A stretch of 64,000 nt of DNA from Linanthus parryae (Eukaryota; Streptophyta; Magnoliopsida; Ericales; Polemoniaceae), in NCBI GenBank assembly GCA_023055425.1, contig JALGPY010000003.1, forward strand, positions 71,337,491 to 71,401,490, given 5' to 3'. The notes beneath the pieces are model-generated. The model searched no databases and had not been told where the DNA came from. It was given only the letters and a program-made list of their open reading frames with translations. The translations under genes were made by a program, and so were the position numbers. Below are positions 11,228 to 22,699 of the stretch, piece by piece. Position 1 is the stretch's first letter; every line of letters begins with the position of its first letter.

Positions 11228-12955
11228 CTTATATTTCGACATCCTTTCGACCAATTGAGAACAAAAACTACTACGCCTCTTGAATTAATCCACACGGATA
11301 TTTGTGATTTGAAGTTTCTTCAAACAAGAGGTGGAAAGAAGTACTTCATTACGTTTATAGATGATTGTACACGATATTGCTATGTCTATCCTCTACGAAG
11401 TAAAGATGAAGCAATTGACATGTTCAAACACTATAAAAATGAAGTGAAAAATCAATTGGGAAAGAAAATTAAAATGGTGCATAGTGATCGTGGTAGATAA
11501 TACGAAGCACCACTTAAGGACATATGTCTAGAAAGTGGAATTATCCACCAAACTACGGCACCCTGTTCTCCTGAACAAAATGGCGTAGCCGAGAGGAAGA
11601 ATATGACTTTAAAAGAGATGCTAAATGCATTACTCCTAAGTTCGGGATTACCATAGAACTTGTGGGGGGAAGCCCTATTAACGGCCAACCATATCCTTGA
11701 TAGGATACCTCGGAAAAGTGTTGACAAAACCCCATATGAATTATGGAAAGGAAAGCCGCCATCTTACAAATATCTCAAAGTGTGGGGGTGTCTCGCAAAG
11801 GTGGCAATACCATTACCTAAAAAGGTGAAACTTGGACCGAAGGCAGTAGATTGGTTCTTTATCGGGTATGCTCATAATAGTAGTGCATATCGATTTTTGG
11901 TTATCAAATCAGAAATCGAAGACATACACGAAAATACTATTTTTGAGTCATGCAACGCATCATTCTTAGAAAATGTATTTCCATACAAAGAGAAGAATGA
12001 ACAAAGTACTAATAAAAGAACACGGGAATCAACATCCCAAGAGTCCGAGATGGAAAAACTCGTGATGAATATGTCATCGTGTGCTTGTACGTTGATGATA
12101 TGTTAATTATGGGAAGTAATTCAACTACCATTAAAACAACTAAGAAAATGTTGCAAACAAAGTTCGATATGCAGGATATGGGTATTGCTGACGTTATTTT
12201 AGGGATGAAAATCACTAGAACGACGAATGAATACTCATTATCTCAATCGCATTATGTTGGGAAGATTCTTGAGAAATTCGACAAGAACGATGGCAAGATA
12301 GTTAAGACTCCCGTGGAACTTAATTTACATCTCGCCAAGAACCACGGTGCAAATGTAAGACAAGTCGAATATGCTCGAGTAATTGGCTGTTTAATGTACC
12401 TCATGAATTGTACAAGTCCCGATATTGCTCAAGCAGTTGGAAAGTTAAGTCGATTCATTAGTAACCCAAGTGATAAACATTGGAAAGGAGTGAATCGAGT
12501 GCTAAAATATTTAAGATATACTTTAGCATATGGACTACACTATACTAGGTGTCCTGCGATACTGGAAGGGTATAGTGATGCCAACTGGATATCGGACACA
12601 TTGGACTCTAAGTCCACAAGAGGGTATGTTTTTACCCTTGAGAGGAGCAGCCGTGTCTTGAAAATCTTCTAAACAAATTTGCATTGCAAGGTCCACAATG
12701 GAATCGGAATTCATTGCGTTGGATAAGACTGGAGACGAAGCCGAGTGGCTTCGTCAATTTTTAGAAGAACTTCCTATGTGGCCAAAACCGGTGCCAGCTA
12801 TCTGCATTCATTGCGATAGTCAATCGGCAATTGGAAGGGCCCTAAGCACCATTTACAATGGTAAGTCTAGACATATACGTCGTAGACATAATACCATTAA
12901 ACAATTGCTCTCGAACATAATTATATCGATCGATCGTGTGAAACGTAAGTAAAAA
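11228..12955 (+). pseudogene. copia pol fragment (integrase, C-terminal RT, RNase H)
   Basis: Integrase is seen from LIHTDICDL (near 11285) through FIDDCTRYCYVYPLRS, VHSDRGR, then a stop at 11498, then APCSPEQNGVAERKN (near 11560) and WGEALLTANHILDRIP. After YELWKGKPPSYKYLKVWGC the frame runs to about 12060, where the sequence jumps directly to the RT active site [12 protein letters not shown] (near 12080). The N-terminal RT half is therefore missing. RNase H follows (STRGYVFTL, a frameshift near 12640, then STMESEFIALD and SRHIRRRHNTIKQLL). The lineage looks like a Tork/TAR-type copia; not certain. Confidence 0.88.
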
Positions 12956-13628
12956 TTAGCGGATCCGTTGCCCATAGGGTTAACAAGAGAGCAACTGTTT
13001 ACGTCGTCAAGGGGATTGGGATAAAGCCTATCTCTGAGTTTCACGTAACGGAAAACCCAACCTAGATTACTGGAGATCCCAAGAACTAGGTTCAAAAGGG
13101 ACAACCTAATTACTGTGCAAATATAGTCACTGTAGGAAATTTTATTTCCAAACCCATTCCTAGGACGACACCGAGTGACGCTTGCATTGGTAAGGATAAG
13201 CAATTAACTTTTAATGAGCTCATACATTGGTGGATAAAATCAAGTGGGGTATGGCAAGATACTCTTTATGAGACTCACCTATATGAGTGGGAACTGGCGG
13301 CCGGTTCTAGGAGAATGACGAGGCTAAATTCTCTAAGACCACTCACGAAACCAGGATTAAGTGCTCCAAGGCCAAAACGGACACGACAATGAGAACTTAA
13401 TATGGAAGGATGATAACCGTGTGGGTACTATTGTCTAGGTATACACCACGGAAAGCAGTTCAAGGTGTTTCACCACTGACAATCCAGTATATCCGATAGT
13501 ATTCCACTAAGAGAGGTTCAAGGTCCTTGGCCACCTTCTCGATGCGATTATCACTCGTTTGGTATCTCTCTAAATCTCCTCTTTGATTATTCCGGCTCTT
13601 ATGCCAATTTTTCATTCATGTGGGGGAT
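12956..13628 (+). other. 3' untranslated region and polypurine tract of copia element
   Basis: No ORF. It lies between the end of RNase H and LTR B and finishes with the purine tract at 13618-13628 immediately before TGTTGG. Confidence 0.75.
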
Positions 13629-14404
13629 TGTTGGAAAACTTTGCATTTTGGATAGTAAAATATGTAGACTTTAATTCTCACTCTGAGATGTTAAATCTGC
13701 AATTGAGAGTTGTCCAAAATAAGTTACGGGTGAATGAAAATTATTGTTAATTATGGGTGTACAAATAGGTCCTTCGATGGACGCAATTTAACTTTGGGTG
13801 CGTTATTAATTAAAGTCGCAAATTAATAATTGTTGGAATTGTTAATAAGTTTATTAGTTATCGACCAAAGTTAGTTATTATTAGTTAATAACGTCCATAG
13901 TTAGTTATTATCATGAATAGACACATCTATTCATTTGCACCCCTTTGAAGGGTCACCTACTCTATTATAAATAGAGGGCTTCTCCACCCATTTGTGCATT
14001 CCAACATTTCCTTCTACTCTCATAATTCCTACAAAGTCTTCCTACACTTTGTAGAACCTACAACTTTCATAATTTCGAATTCCTATATTCCAATTCAATT
14101 CCTTCAAGAGAGATGCCATGCCATTGAGGTTCGTAGGGTGTAAGCGGTGTACTGACTTCTTGCACGGTGAGAGACGATTATCCTGGGAGGCGGTTTGTTC
14201 CGGATCAAGCAGTACCAAAGGGAGCAAATAAAGCCTTAAGGACATCGAGCCAATGCTCGAGATAGTTTCTAATTACTATTCATATTCGACGAATTTTGTA
14301 AGTATTTTAATTCGTCTTTATTTAGTTACTTTCTATCATACGATTCTGTTTCAGCTTCTTCTCCATCTTCTTCTTTTCGGTCCAGTTTTGATTGTTCTCC
14401 AACA
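13629..14404 (+). repeat. LTR B (middle LTR)
   Basis: 776 bp, preceded by the polypurine tract, so it is the genuine 3' LTR of the coding unit. TATA box at 13966-13973. It shares with LTR C, against LTR A, the 12-bp stretch near 14060 and several single-base states. Confidence 0.92.
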
Positions 14405-14407
14405 ATA

Positions 14408-14514
14408 GGGATGCAACACGAGGACTTCCCAGGGGGTCACCCATCCTAGTACTACTCTCGCCCAAGCACGCTTAACTGCGGAGTTCTGATGGGATCCGGT
14501 GCATTAGTGCTGGT
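14408..14514 (-). pseudogene. 5S rRNA gene fragment between two LTRs
   Basis: The reverse complement matches plant 5S rRNA from about nucleotide 13 (ACCAGCACTAATGC) to the 3' end (GTTGCATCCC). The internal promoter parts are recognisable: A-box region AGTTAAGCGTGCTTGGGC, intermediate AGTACTA and the C-box GGGTGAC, with one change in the C-box (CCC for CTC). The first 12 nucleotides are missing. It is antisense to the LTRs and lies outside them, unlike Cassandra elements, which carry 5S sequence within their LTRs. Confidence 0.93.
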
Positions 14515-14522
14515 GTTAGGAT

Positions 14523-15298
14523 TGTTGGAAAACTTTGCATTTTGGATAATAAAATATGTAGACTTTAATTCTCACTCTGAGATGTTAAATCTGCAATTGA
14601 GAGTTGTCCAAAATAAGTTACGGGTGAATGAAAATTATTGTTAATTATGGGTGTACAAATAGGTCATTCGATGGACGCAATTTAACTTTGGGTGCGTTAT
14701 TAATTAAAGTCGCAAATTAATAATTACTGGAATTGCTAATAAGTTTATTAGTTATCGACCAAAGTTAGTTATTATTAGTTAATAACGTCCATAGTTAGTT
14801 ATTATCATGAATAGACACATCTATTCATTTGCACCCCTTTGAAGGGTCACCTACTCTATTATAAATAGAGGGCTTCTCCACCCATTCGTGCATTCCAACA
14901 TTTCCTTCTACTCTCATAATTCCTACAAAGTCTTCGTACACTTTGTAGAACCTACAACTTTCATAATTTCGAATTCCTATATTCCAATTCAATTCCTTCA
15001 AGAGAGATGTCATGCCATTAGGGTTCGTAGGGTGTAAGCGGTGTACTGACTTCTTGCACGGTGAGAGACGATTATCCTGGGAGGCGGTTTGTTCCGGATC
15101 AAGCAGTACCAAAGGGAGCAAATAAAGCCTTAAGGACATCGAGCCAATGCTCGAGATCGTTTCTAATTACTATTCATATTCGACGACTTTTGTAAGTATT
15201 TTAATTCGTCTTTATTTAGTTACTTTCTATCATACGATTCTGTTTCAGCTTCTTCTCCATCTTCTTCTTTTCGGTCCAGTTTCGATTGTTCTCCAACA
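14523..15298 (+). repeat. LTR C (outermost 3' LTR)
   Basis: 776 bp, TGTTGG...CCAACA, followed by the target duplication TAGGT. TATA box at 14860-14867. There is no polypurine tract in front of it; the preceding bases are 5S sequence and GTTAGGAT. Confidence 0.92.
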
Positions 15299-15303
15299 TA
15301 GGT

Positions 15304-16164
15304 AACTAAGGTTTGAACACCGTGTTTGGTGATTTATGAATTTTGTTTCATGCTTTTAGCTTAATTGAATGTGTTCTTCTTATCTAGGCTTGATTTATAT
15401 GCTTTATGCTATCGTTTCTATTGTTTGACGTCACAATAGGATTGATCATAGGTACAGAATGTTAGAGAAATCAATATTCACTACCCGGAAACTTAAATCT
15501 TGCACTAGTCATATCTTGTTACAGGAATAAATCTAGTTAACTAGAACTAAGAGTTGATCACCAGAACATAATGCGTTCTTAAACCTACGTAGGGTAGAGG
15601 AATCAGTTACGTGAGTTTAATTATAGGTTTTGGTTGAGGAATCCTCAAAGTAGTGTTGTTCGTCTGGCTAAGAAGAGAACATCTGTGTTGCATGAACATA
15701 AATCATTAACGGTGTGAAATCCCTACTGAACCAGAAGAGATATCCTGATCTTTGTCACATATCAGCAACTGTCGTAATCATTCTCTATTAATCGTGAGAT
15801 CAGTCAATCGATTAATCGAGCTAGTTGTCCTTAATTTTCGTAGAATTAGCAAACAAAAACTCGAAGTGCTTGCCCAAATAAGGTTGATAAATATTAACTA
15901 ATTTGAAATAAGTCTCTTGGGACACGAAAACCTGTATTCTTACTTATTACTTCACGCGACAACCGTAAACTTGCGGTAGAGATGTGTCAATAGGTAGAAA
16001 TTTCTTTGTACACTTTAAGACCGTGATAGTTAATTATGTTGTAAAAACACGAGAATAAAATGGTAATTTAGACAGTGTCGTCATGGTCTGTAGAAACTAA
16101 GGGCATATCCTGTCAATTGCCAAACAGTTACGATCCATGTTGCCTATTTACAAAAGCCCGGGGG
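15304..16164. other. older unclassified repeat, right part
   Basis: Continuation of the sequence interrupted at 9115. No ORF or domain recognised. It runs up to the 8-bp target duplication of the hAT element. Confidence 0.35.
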
Positions 16165-16737
16165 TAGGGCTGTCCATGGGCCAGCCTGGGTTGGGTTGGG
16201 TCGGACTGGACCGGGCCAGTGTTTTGAAAACATGAACCCAGGACCAACCCAACCCATTGTCTTGGCCAACACTGGAACCCAAGCCTGACCCATTTGAAAA
16301 AACTCTAAACCCAAACCCAACCCGTGGGCCAAAATAATTGCAATATTTATTTAAAATAATAATATTAAAAATTAAAAAGTTACTTAGTAGTACGTTAAAT
16401 ACAAGAAATATGATTGAAATTAAATTCTACTTTTAAATGCATTTAATCATTTTCTGAACAACTTTCCTATTTCACGTTCAGTCGGTAAATAGGTGCTCTG
16501 GTGAAATTATGTTTTCACATTTTTGATAGGTTCTGAGATGAACATAAACGTTAAGTAATTACGCTTAATTGGTGACTGTGAAGATTGAAAGTGCAACGAG
16601 GAAGAAGAGATGTCGAGGTTCTTACCAGATAACTGCGACGAGGAAGGTCAGACCATCGTTGATTTGTACTTTGATTCGGAGAATCCTTCTCTAGAGAAGA
16701 TGAATTAAGTTTGGATAATTTGTAACTTGTAAGTATA
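16165..16737. mobile_element. non-autonomous hAT-type element, left part
   Basis: Starts TAGGGCTGTCCATGGGCC. The right part ends at 36728 with the inverted form TAGGCCTGGCCATCGGCT (14 of 18 positions match). Flanking 8-bp copies are CCCGGGGG (16157-16164) and CCCGAGGG (36729-36736), 7 of 8 matching, which is the duplication length of hAT elements. Subterminal GGTTGGG/CCCAACCC repeats are typical of this kind of plant hAT derivative. Without the Helitron the element is about 846 bp. A 32-codon ORF (16610-16708, starts MSRFLPDNCDEEG) lies inside and may be a captured piece; not recognised. Confidence 0.75.
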
Positions 16738-16768
16738 CTAGGTTCCACCCCGCGCGCGTTGCGCGCGG
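16738..16768 (-). other. Helitron 3' terminus: hairpin plus CTAG
   Basis: The hairpin CCGCGCGC-GTT-GCGCGCGG (16750-16768) has an 8-bp stem and 3-base loop. On the element strand it is followed after 8 bases by CTAG and a T. This is the CTRR end with a subterminal hairpin required for Helitron rolling-circle termination. Confidence 0.85.
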
Positions 16769-19700
16769 TGTGGCCTTGCCGTGATGTGCGTAGTTGTAAG
16801 CAGGAAGCAAGGTAATCGTGAAGACAGATTAACTAACAACGGCTCGATGAATATACATCCGAATGAATTGAAGAGTACAAATACAGCCTCAATATCAACA
16901 ACATCAAATATCTAGTAACGATAGCACAAATCAACAATATCTACTTTCTACAGAAGTTTGGAAGAAAACGTAGCCTCACGATTGTGGTGGATTTTGAAAT
17001 CAATTGCCGCTGCGTCTAGGGTTGGATTGGCTATGGTGGTGGCCGCGTTGAGCATTGGCGCTGAAATTGAGTACACTGTGTAGAGAAAGTCCCATTACTA
17101 TTGTATAAGGAGTTAAATGGAACCAATTGCGTCATAATATGCACCAGACAATGATTACACAAAAACTTAGACACTAAACACTATACAGACAGTTGTAGCA
17201 TATAAACCTTCTCCGGTGGAGCATCAACTAAAGGTTAAATTCATTTATACATTAACTCCAATTTAACCAGTCCCTGGAATTTGATCTTAAGAGCATCACC
17301 CTGCTATGTACACCATCTCTGAAAAATGTCTAATCTTCCAACGACTATTGCGATTCTTATCATCAACAATAATGAAATCACACAATCCACAACACTCTGT
17401 ACGCACGCTCGGAATTCAAAATAATCAATTAGTCCACACAGTAATTATGGCCAGTAGAGTCTTCAAAATCGCCATTGATGTTGTACTCGACTTCAGAAAT
17501 ACTGCATAATTCTCTTGGTATAATTTAGGTTCAATTTCATCTGGAGTGTATAATCTACCAAACAGATTAATATGCTTTACTTGGACTCGTCCAGTTTTCT
17601 ATTAACAAACCAATTGAGTTTCAGGCTATTCGGAAATGCAAGATACATAGGGGCAAATTTGGGTTCACAAAACAGAAATGAAAGCCTAAGAAAAAACTTA
17701 ATATCAGACCTAGACAGTGTACCCATATTTGAAGTTGTCAGAGAAAAACGTCATAAATTTACGATCGCGCCTGTTTCCGTGTCATAGGAACCCCGAAAAT
17801 CTTGCTATCCCTACCAGGGTTATCGTTCATTTCTGCTGCTCCCTAGAGAATGGGTTACGAATACGAGGGACCATACCTAAACTGTCCCGTAAAAGAAATT
17901 CCGGGGAAAATAATACACATGTACGAACAATATAAACAAATATCAACCAAAGTAACCACCCAAACACGATAGTATCAACAATAGCCTCAGAATATAGCGA
18001 CTCTAGAATTGAAAAAAGTGAAATGACATTTTACATTAACAAAAAAAGCCTGACCGGGGGAGTAGTCCTTACTGCTTTGCCAACAAAGCACACGGATCAA
18101 TGGGACTCTTTGTATTGCTTTGTTGTAATCAATCCATTATAATCAAATGTAGCCATCTGTATAAAACAATAGCAAACTTTACCTAAACCTATTATAAATT
18201 TTCATTCTCATTTAATTGTCTATTTGTTCTGCTTGTGCTTCTTTGCATCAGTTTCCTGATCTCACAAAGTGAGCCCCATGCTCAAATTCTTCAGAGACCT
18301 TCTGACCCGAATTCAAGTCAAAGAAAGAACAAACATGCAACCCAGATAATCCGATATCCATCTTTCCTAGGCAGCGAAATAAAGTGACGAAGAGCGTCCT
18401 AGGAACCTTCCAATCCATAAGATAAAGAGCATTTGAAAACTGTATGAGCTTCAAAACTCCGTGACAGGACGGGCATAGAATGGTCTAGTCTGCTCGTAGG
18501 TAATCAACAATGGTGAATGGACTGCCAGTCCTCTGCATCACGTGAGATGTGAAAGAAGTCCTAGAAGACTGGGTTTTAAAAGAAGTTACCTGCTCTGGCG
18601 AAAGAAGTTACCTGCTCTGGCAGCATTTACAATTTGCTGGGTCTCTTGCTCTACAACTAATAATTTTTGAATTCCACCCTGCCCCCTGTTGGCGTCCTTA
18701 TTTGGTTTGTGTCACTAAAGATTCTACATATACAAGATGCAAATATTAATATCATAGATGAGAAATGAAACAATATGCATAATTTGAAACTCAAAGCAGC
18801 CTAACTCAACCAGTCATTTCCCCAATTATGGAATAGACCATAACTTCAATACAAAAGACTCAAGTGTGAGTTATTCTTCTATTGTATAAAGCATATTAGA
18901 ATTCCACACAATAAGACTGCAATGTAGAATTTTAGGTTTTCGCATAGAGGTTTCAGTTTTCAGGCCATACCAATCCAAGTCAGAAATTGTAGGAACAAAC
19001 AACGAAACTCCTACGGTTCTTCATGATTCGTTACCCTGAGTGATACTAATTCATATAATTCAAGCAAATTCAACAAACATGAATTCAAAATCGGTGGGAA
19101 GGCTATTGCCATGAGCCCAACCGATCCCACTAATTCCCCAAAGTTCCCAACTTCAAAGAAAACAGCAAATTGACAAGACCAAGACAGAACCCTAAATTGA
19201 TACCCATAACATTCACATGTCAAACAAATGAAGATTATTGGAACCCCAGAACCTCACAACACCTCTCAAGCCTGTCTAATAATTTAATTGAAACTTAACA
19301 CATTATGCACATTAACTACCTCACTTGACCCTAAAATCATACTATTTCAGATCCTAAACCCAGTTGCAATTTGAGTCCCTTACTGAATCCCATTGTAATG
19401 TTATGTACATCTCTTTCATGTATGCTATTATCCTTTAATTTTTTATCCAATTTCATGGATTCATCTCGTTTCTTGGTTAAAATTTAAATCAGCTGTTTAT
19501 ATCTATATTATCATCACTGCCATTTCATTCTATTTACATTAGTTTACCTTTTCTAATCAAATTCACAGCAGTTAATATTCTAGTAATTAATCCAGTTCAC
19601 CCCCTGCTACTGTTAGTGAGAGATACGAAACAAAGGAGGCACCGGGATGGAAGGTACAGAGAGAAGCAGCGAGAGATTAGCAAAGGAGAAAGGAAGCGTG

Positions 19701-20158
19701 AAAATAGGATAAAGCATATGGAAGAAGATGCGGAGAGATTAACGGTCATCATAGACATTTGACTTTCCAATACTTCCAAATCCTTCAGTACCAAGATACA
19801 ACACAGAAGTCTGAACGAATCTCTGATTAAAAGATATTCACAGTTACCCGCAATTCGCATAATCAGGTTCACAGTTACAGTTTAATCTGTGACATATTCT
19901 GCTACTCGAAGTTGTTCTGCATCAGTGACAATATGCTGTAAGATCCATCAGTGTTTTAGCTCAACAAACTAATACAAACCATGTTTTATTACTGAAACTA
20001 TTAGTGGAAATGCTTCATCCACCGATGCAGGAAATGCAACTGATCATAGAAAGTAACGCCAAAAAGGATAAGTACCTTTCTTGATTATGAATTAGTATAG
20101 GATATTACCCCATACCAGTCTGCTCAACATCCCACCGGAATCACCCCATTTCATTGAA
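16769..20158. other. Helitron interior, no gene recognised
   Basis: AT-rich sequence with only short ORFs. A 22-bp unit (starting AAAGAAGTTACC) is duplicated in tandem at 18579-18600 and 18601-18622. I do not recognise any domain here. Confidence 0.4.
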
Positions 20159-20344
20159 ATGGGGTCTGGTTGAGTAGCTCTTCTCCTGTCCCAAATTAAA
20201 GAGTATGACCTACAAATATGAAAATTGGCCAAATTATGTAATTATCTCTTCATGGGGTCTGGTTGAGTAGCTCTTCTCCTGTCCCAAATTAAAGAGTATG
20301 GCCTACAAATATGAAAATTGGCCAAATTATGTAATTATCTCTTC
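20159..20344 (+). repeat. 93-bp tandem duplication
   Basis: Two adjacent units, 20159-20251 and 20252-20344, each beginning ATGGGGTCTGG; they differ at one noticed base (GACC/GGCC). Just upstream, CCCCATTTC-ATT-GAAATGGGG (20142-20164) forms a 9-bp hairpin overlapping the first unit. Confidence 0.9.
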
Positions 20345-20708
20345 AAAAAACAAATACAAATAGAATTATTCATAAACACGTTTTCTATGCGTGCATACTA
20401 CCTCACAGGTCACCGGAAAATAATGTTATTAAAGTTATCATACAACAAAGCACTAAAAAAAATTTGAAGTTCCTACCAGCTGTTAGGTATGGAAGCAGAA
20501 CGCGGCAATGAGAGATCTAGTGAGAATCCGTTAGACATTCAACCCCTGGCAAACAAATACAATGAGGCATTTTTAAATGTAAGCGATTTTCATAATAGTA
20601 TAAGTAAATAAGAGTTCTGAAAAAATTAAGTTTACTGTACAATAGCAGGAGCAGTGATGATTGAACATTGACGTGTACTCGTTCAGTGCATCCACATAAT
20701 GACTCAGC

Positions 20709-20762
20709 AATAGTTGTTTTAAACCTTACCTTATCTGAAAGGTAAGGTTTAAAACAACTATT
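20709..20762. other. 24-bp perfect inverted repeat with 6-base loop
   Basis: Arms 20709-20732 and 20739-20762 pair perfectly around the loop ATCTGA. It lies about 150 bp upstream of the mTERF fragment. Confidence 0.92.
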
Positions 20763-20914
20763 AGTGTAAACCATAAACTCCTTGTCACGTTATCACCCAA
20801 AGATGCTGCTTCTGCTTCTGAGAAATAACACCACCCTTTGCAACTCCAGAGAGGCCCGACTCGGTCCTAGATCTACTGAGAAGCCAGGGTTTCAATTCGA
20901 CCAAGATAACCAAA

Positions 20915-21476
20915 ATGGTGAGAAAATTTCCTCGGCTGCTCTTACTTGATGCAGAGAAGATCATTTTGCCTAAATTGGAGTTTTTTCAGTCTCTGGGTCT
21001 TTCAACACATGACCTTGCTCAATTGATGTCATATGGCCCATATGTGTGGTTGAAAAGCTTGGAAAACCACATTGAACCAATCTGCAACTTGATCAAGAGC
21101 TTTGTGCATACTGATAAAAATGTTGGCACTGCTATCAAGCGCTCGCAACGGTTGTTAGCATTAACTAACCCTGAAAAAAATCTGTGCCCGAACATCGCAG
21201 TATTACAGAAACTGAAAGTGCCTGCTGCTTGCATTTCACTCTTTTTGACTCACTTCCTTCAAATCCTACTGCAGAATCATGACAAGTTCAGTGCAGGTGT
21301 AGGCAAGGTGAAGGAAAATGGGATTCGACCCTTCAAGAACAACCTTTATGATAGCAGTTACTGCCTTGTCAGGAAAGGGCAAGAAGCTGGCCTGGGATCG
21401 GTGCTACAAAATGTATTCTACAAAATGGGGTTGGTCGGAGGAGTTAACTCAATGCTATTTCCATGTGCGGAGCTAG
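20915..21476 (+). pseudogene. captured mTERF-family gene fragment
   Basis: The ORF from ATG 20915 reads FPRLLLLDAEKIILPKLEFF then LGLSTHDLAQLM, the repeated leucine-rich helical pattern of plant mTERF proteins (organelle nucleic-acid binding, helix repeats of about 30 residues). Near 21345 the frame shifts: the family sequence continues in the frame starting at 21348 (IAVTALSGKGKKLAWDRCYK, then KWGWSEEE-like) and ends at TAG 21474-21476. The N-terminal part with an organelle targeting peptide is absent. The fragment lies opposite to the Helitron's own strand, unlike the other captured pieces. Confidence 0.85.
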
Positions 21477-22573
21477 AGTGCGGCATGTGCTCACACTCGT
21501 ATTTTGAAAAATAACACTTATATTCTTATTTTTAGTCAAAAGTTTCAGTAGTACCCTTACTAAAATTATAAAAAAAAAAAATCAACCTTTAATTAGAATG
21601 TAAGTTAGTGCCTTAATATGGAAAATTACCATTGTGAACTCCACATGTATCGCATAACAACTATTGCCCCTCAATCGTTTGTGCGAGGTTATAGGGGTTA
21701 CTTTTTAAATCTTCTTTTCGATTTAATCTTACATCAGGACTAATGTATGTATGTTACAACTTGGTCATTTTATGCAGTAGCAAAATACTTTACCAAATGA
21801 TTCTAAAAAAAAATACTTTACCAAGTAAAGAAGCACGCAATATTTAGCTCTCATTGCAACTTTCACTAAATTACCAAACAATATCTAATCCAAAATTCAT
21901 AGTAATTTTCCTTTATAATTTTCAGACAGCAACTTCACACACCTGCACTCGAATCGTCATCAGGTGCAAAATTCTTTTTACGGTCTAATTTGTTCTCTAT
22001 ATCAAATATACCATCAAAATTTTTAATTTTCAAGAGATAAAGCGCTGACGAGTGGCAACTACTTTCGTAAGCAAATTTGATGACTATGCAGGTTATGTAC
22101 GCTACTTCTAGTGTTTGGCCATACCTTAGAACTGAAGTAAACGCCAGAGTAAACAAAACCAGTAATTTAAAGCCTAACCATGAACACTTCTCTCGTCTAA
22201 TCATCTCATCAAAGTATCACATAAATTTAAAAGATAAAAGAATTGTTGTTTCGGGTATTATGGAAAAAGAGGCCAGAAATACAGAGACGGAGACGAAGAA
22301 ATATCTCAACAATAGCTCTAAAACTTAATTATCTAGCACTAAACCAAACAAGTTACTATTTTTGCCCATTGAAGACACACCAATGTTGATACAGGGATCA
22401 GAAAGAAACAAAACGAAGGAAACCTAAATTACCAATTCTGATTCAAACCCAGATGAGCATTGGCCTAAGTAAAACCAGACTGCGAATAACAACCCGGGAA
22501 CCGAAAATTCTGAAAAGTTGGAAACAAATTGAACCTGGGTTTTCGCGAAACGGTTCTCGTACTGATTCAGGGG
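21477..22573. other. Helitron interior, no gene recognised
   Basis: AT-rich sequence; I see no coding pattern, splice-bounded exon or repeat that I can name. Confidence 0.4.
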
Positions 22574-22699
22574 CTAAGTGATAGATTGGGCAGCGATTCT
22601 TGCTGTTAAGAGAACTGGGCTAGCATATTTGGGCAGCGATTCTTGCTGTTGCTTTTTCTCTCTTAACCAGGCTTCTGCTTCCACACACTCATTCAAAAC
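22574..22699 (-). pseudogene. captured exon of Hsp110-type HSP70 (HSP70-14/15-like)
   Basis: On the minus strand an acceptor TTTGTAG is followed by an exon reading VLNECVEAEAWLREKKQQQE then SLPKYASPVLL. This corresponds to the C-terminal region of plant Hsp110/SSE-type chaperones, nucleotide exchange factors for HSP70. After VLL the sequence repeats a 22-bp stretch (copies near 22585 and 22629), changes the frame context and stops at TAG 22576-22574. The end is therefore rearranged and the product truncated. Confidence 0.8.

Larger units (their letters stand above)
9116..15298 (+). mobile_element. Ty1-copia retrotransposon with three LTRs and a trapped 5S rRNA fragment
   Basis: Begins TGTTGG and ends CCAACA, with the 5-bp duplication TAGGT on both sides (9111-9115 and 15299-15303). 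Structure: LTR A (9116-9878), internal region with broken pol, polypurine tract ATGTGGGGGAT (13618-13628), LTR B (13629-14404), a 118-bp spacer mostly of 5S rRNA, then LTR C (14523-15298). Matching outer duplications suggest the whole 6.2-kb unit was inserted in one event. No initiator-tRNA primer site follows LTR A. The first half of RT is deleted near 12060. The element cannot move by itself. Confidence 0.9.

Noticed and set aside
14408..14514. Cassandra-type TRIM or a functional 5S rRNA gene
   Set aside because: Cassandra carries 5S within each LTR; here it is a single copy outside the LTRs and antisense. It lacks the first 12 nt, so it is not a normal 5S gene.
9529..15139. Three similar minus-strand ORFs starting MSLRLYLLPLVLLDPEQTAS (9529-9720, 14042-14245, 14825-15139)
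   Set aside because: They are antisense to the element and repeat only because they lie in LTRs A, B and C.
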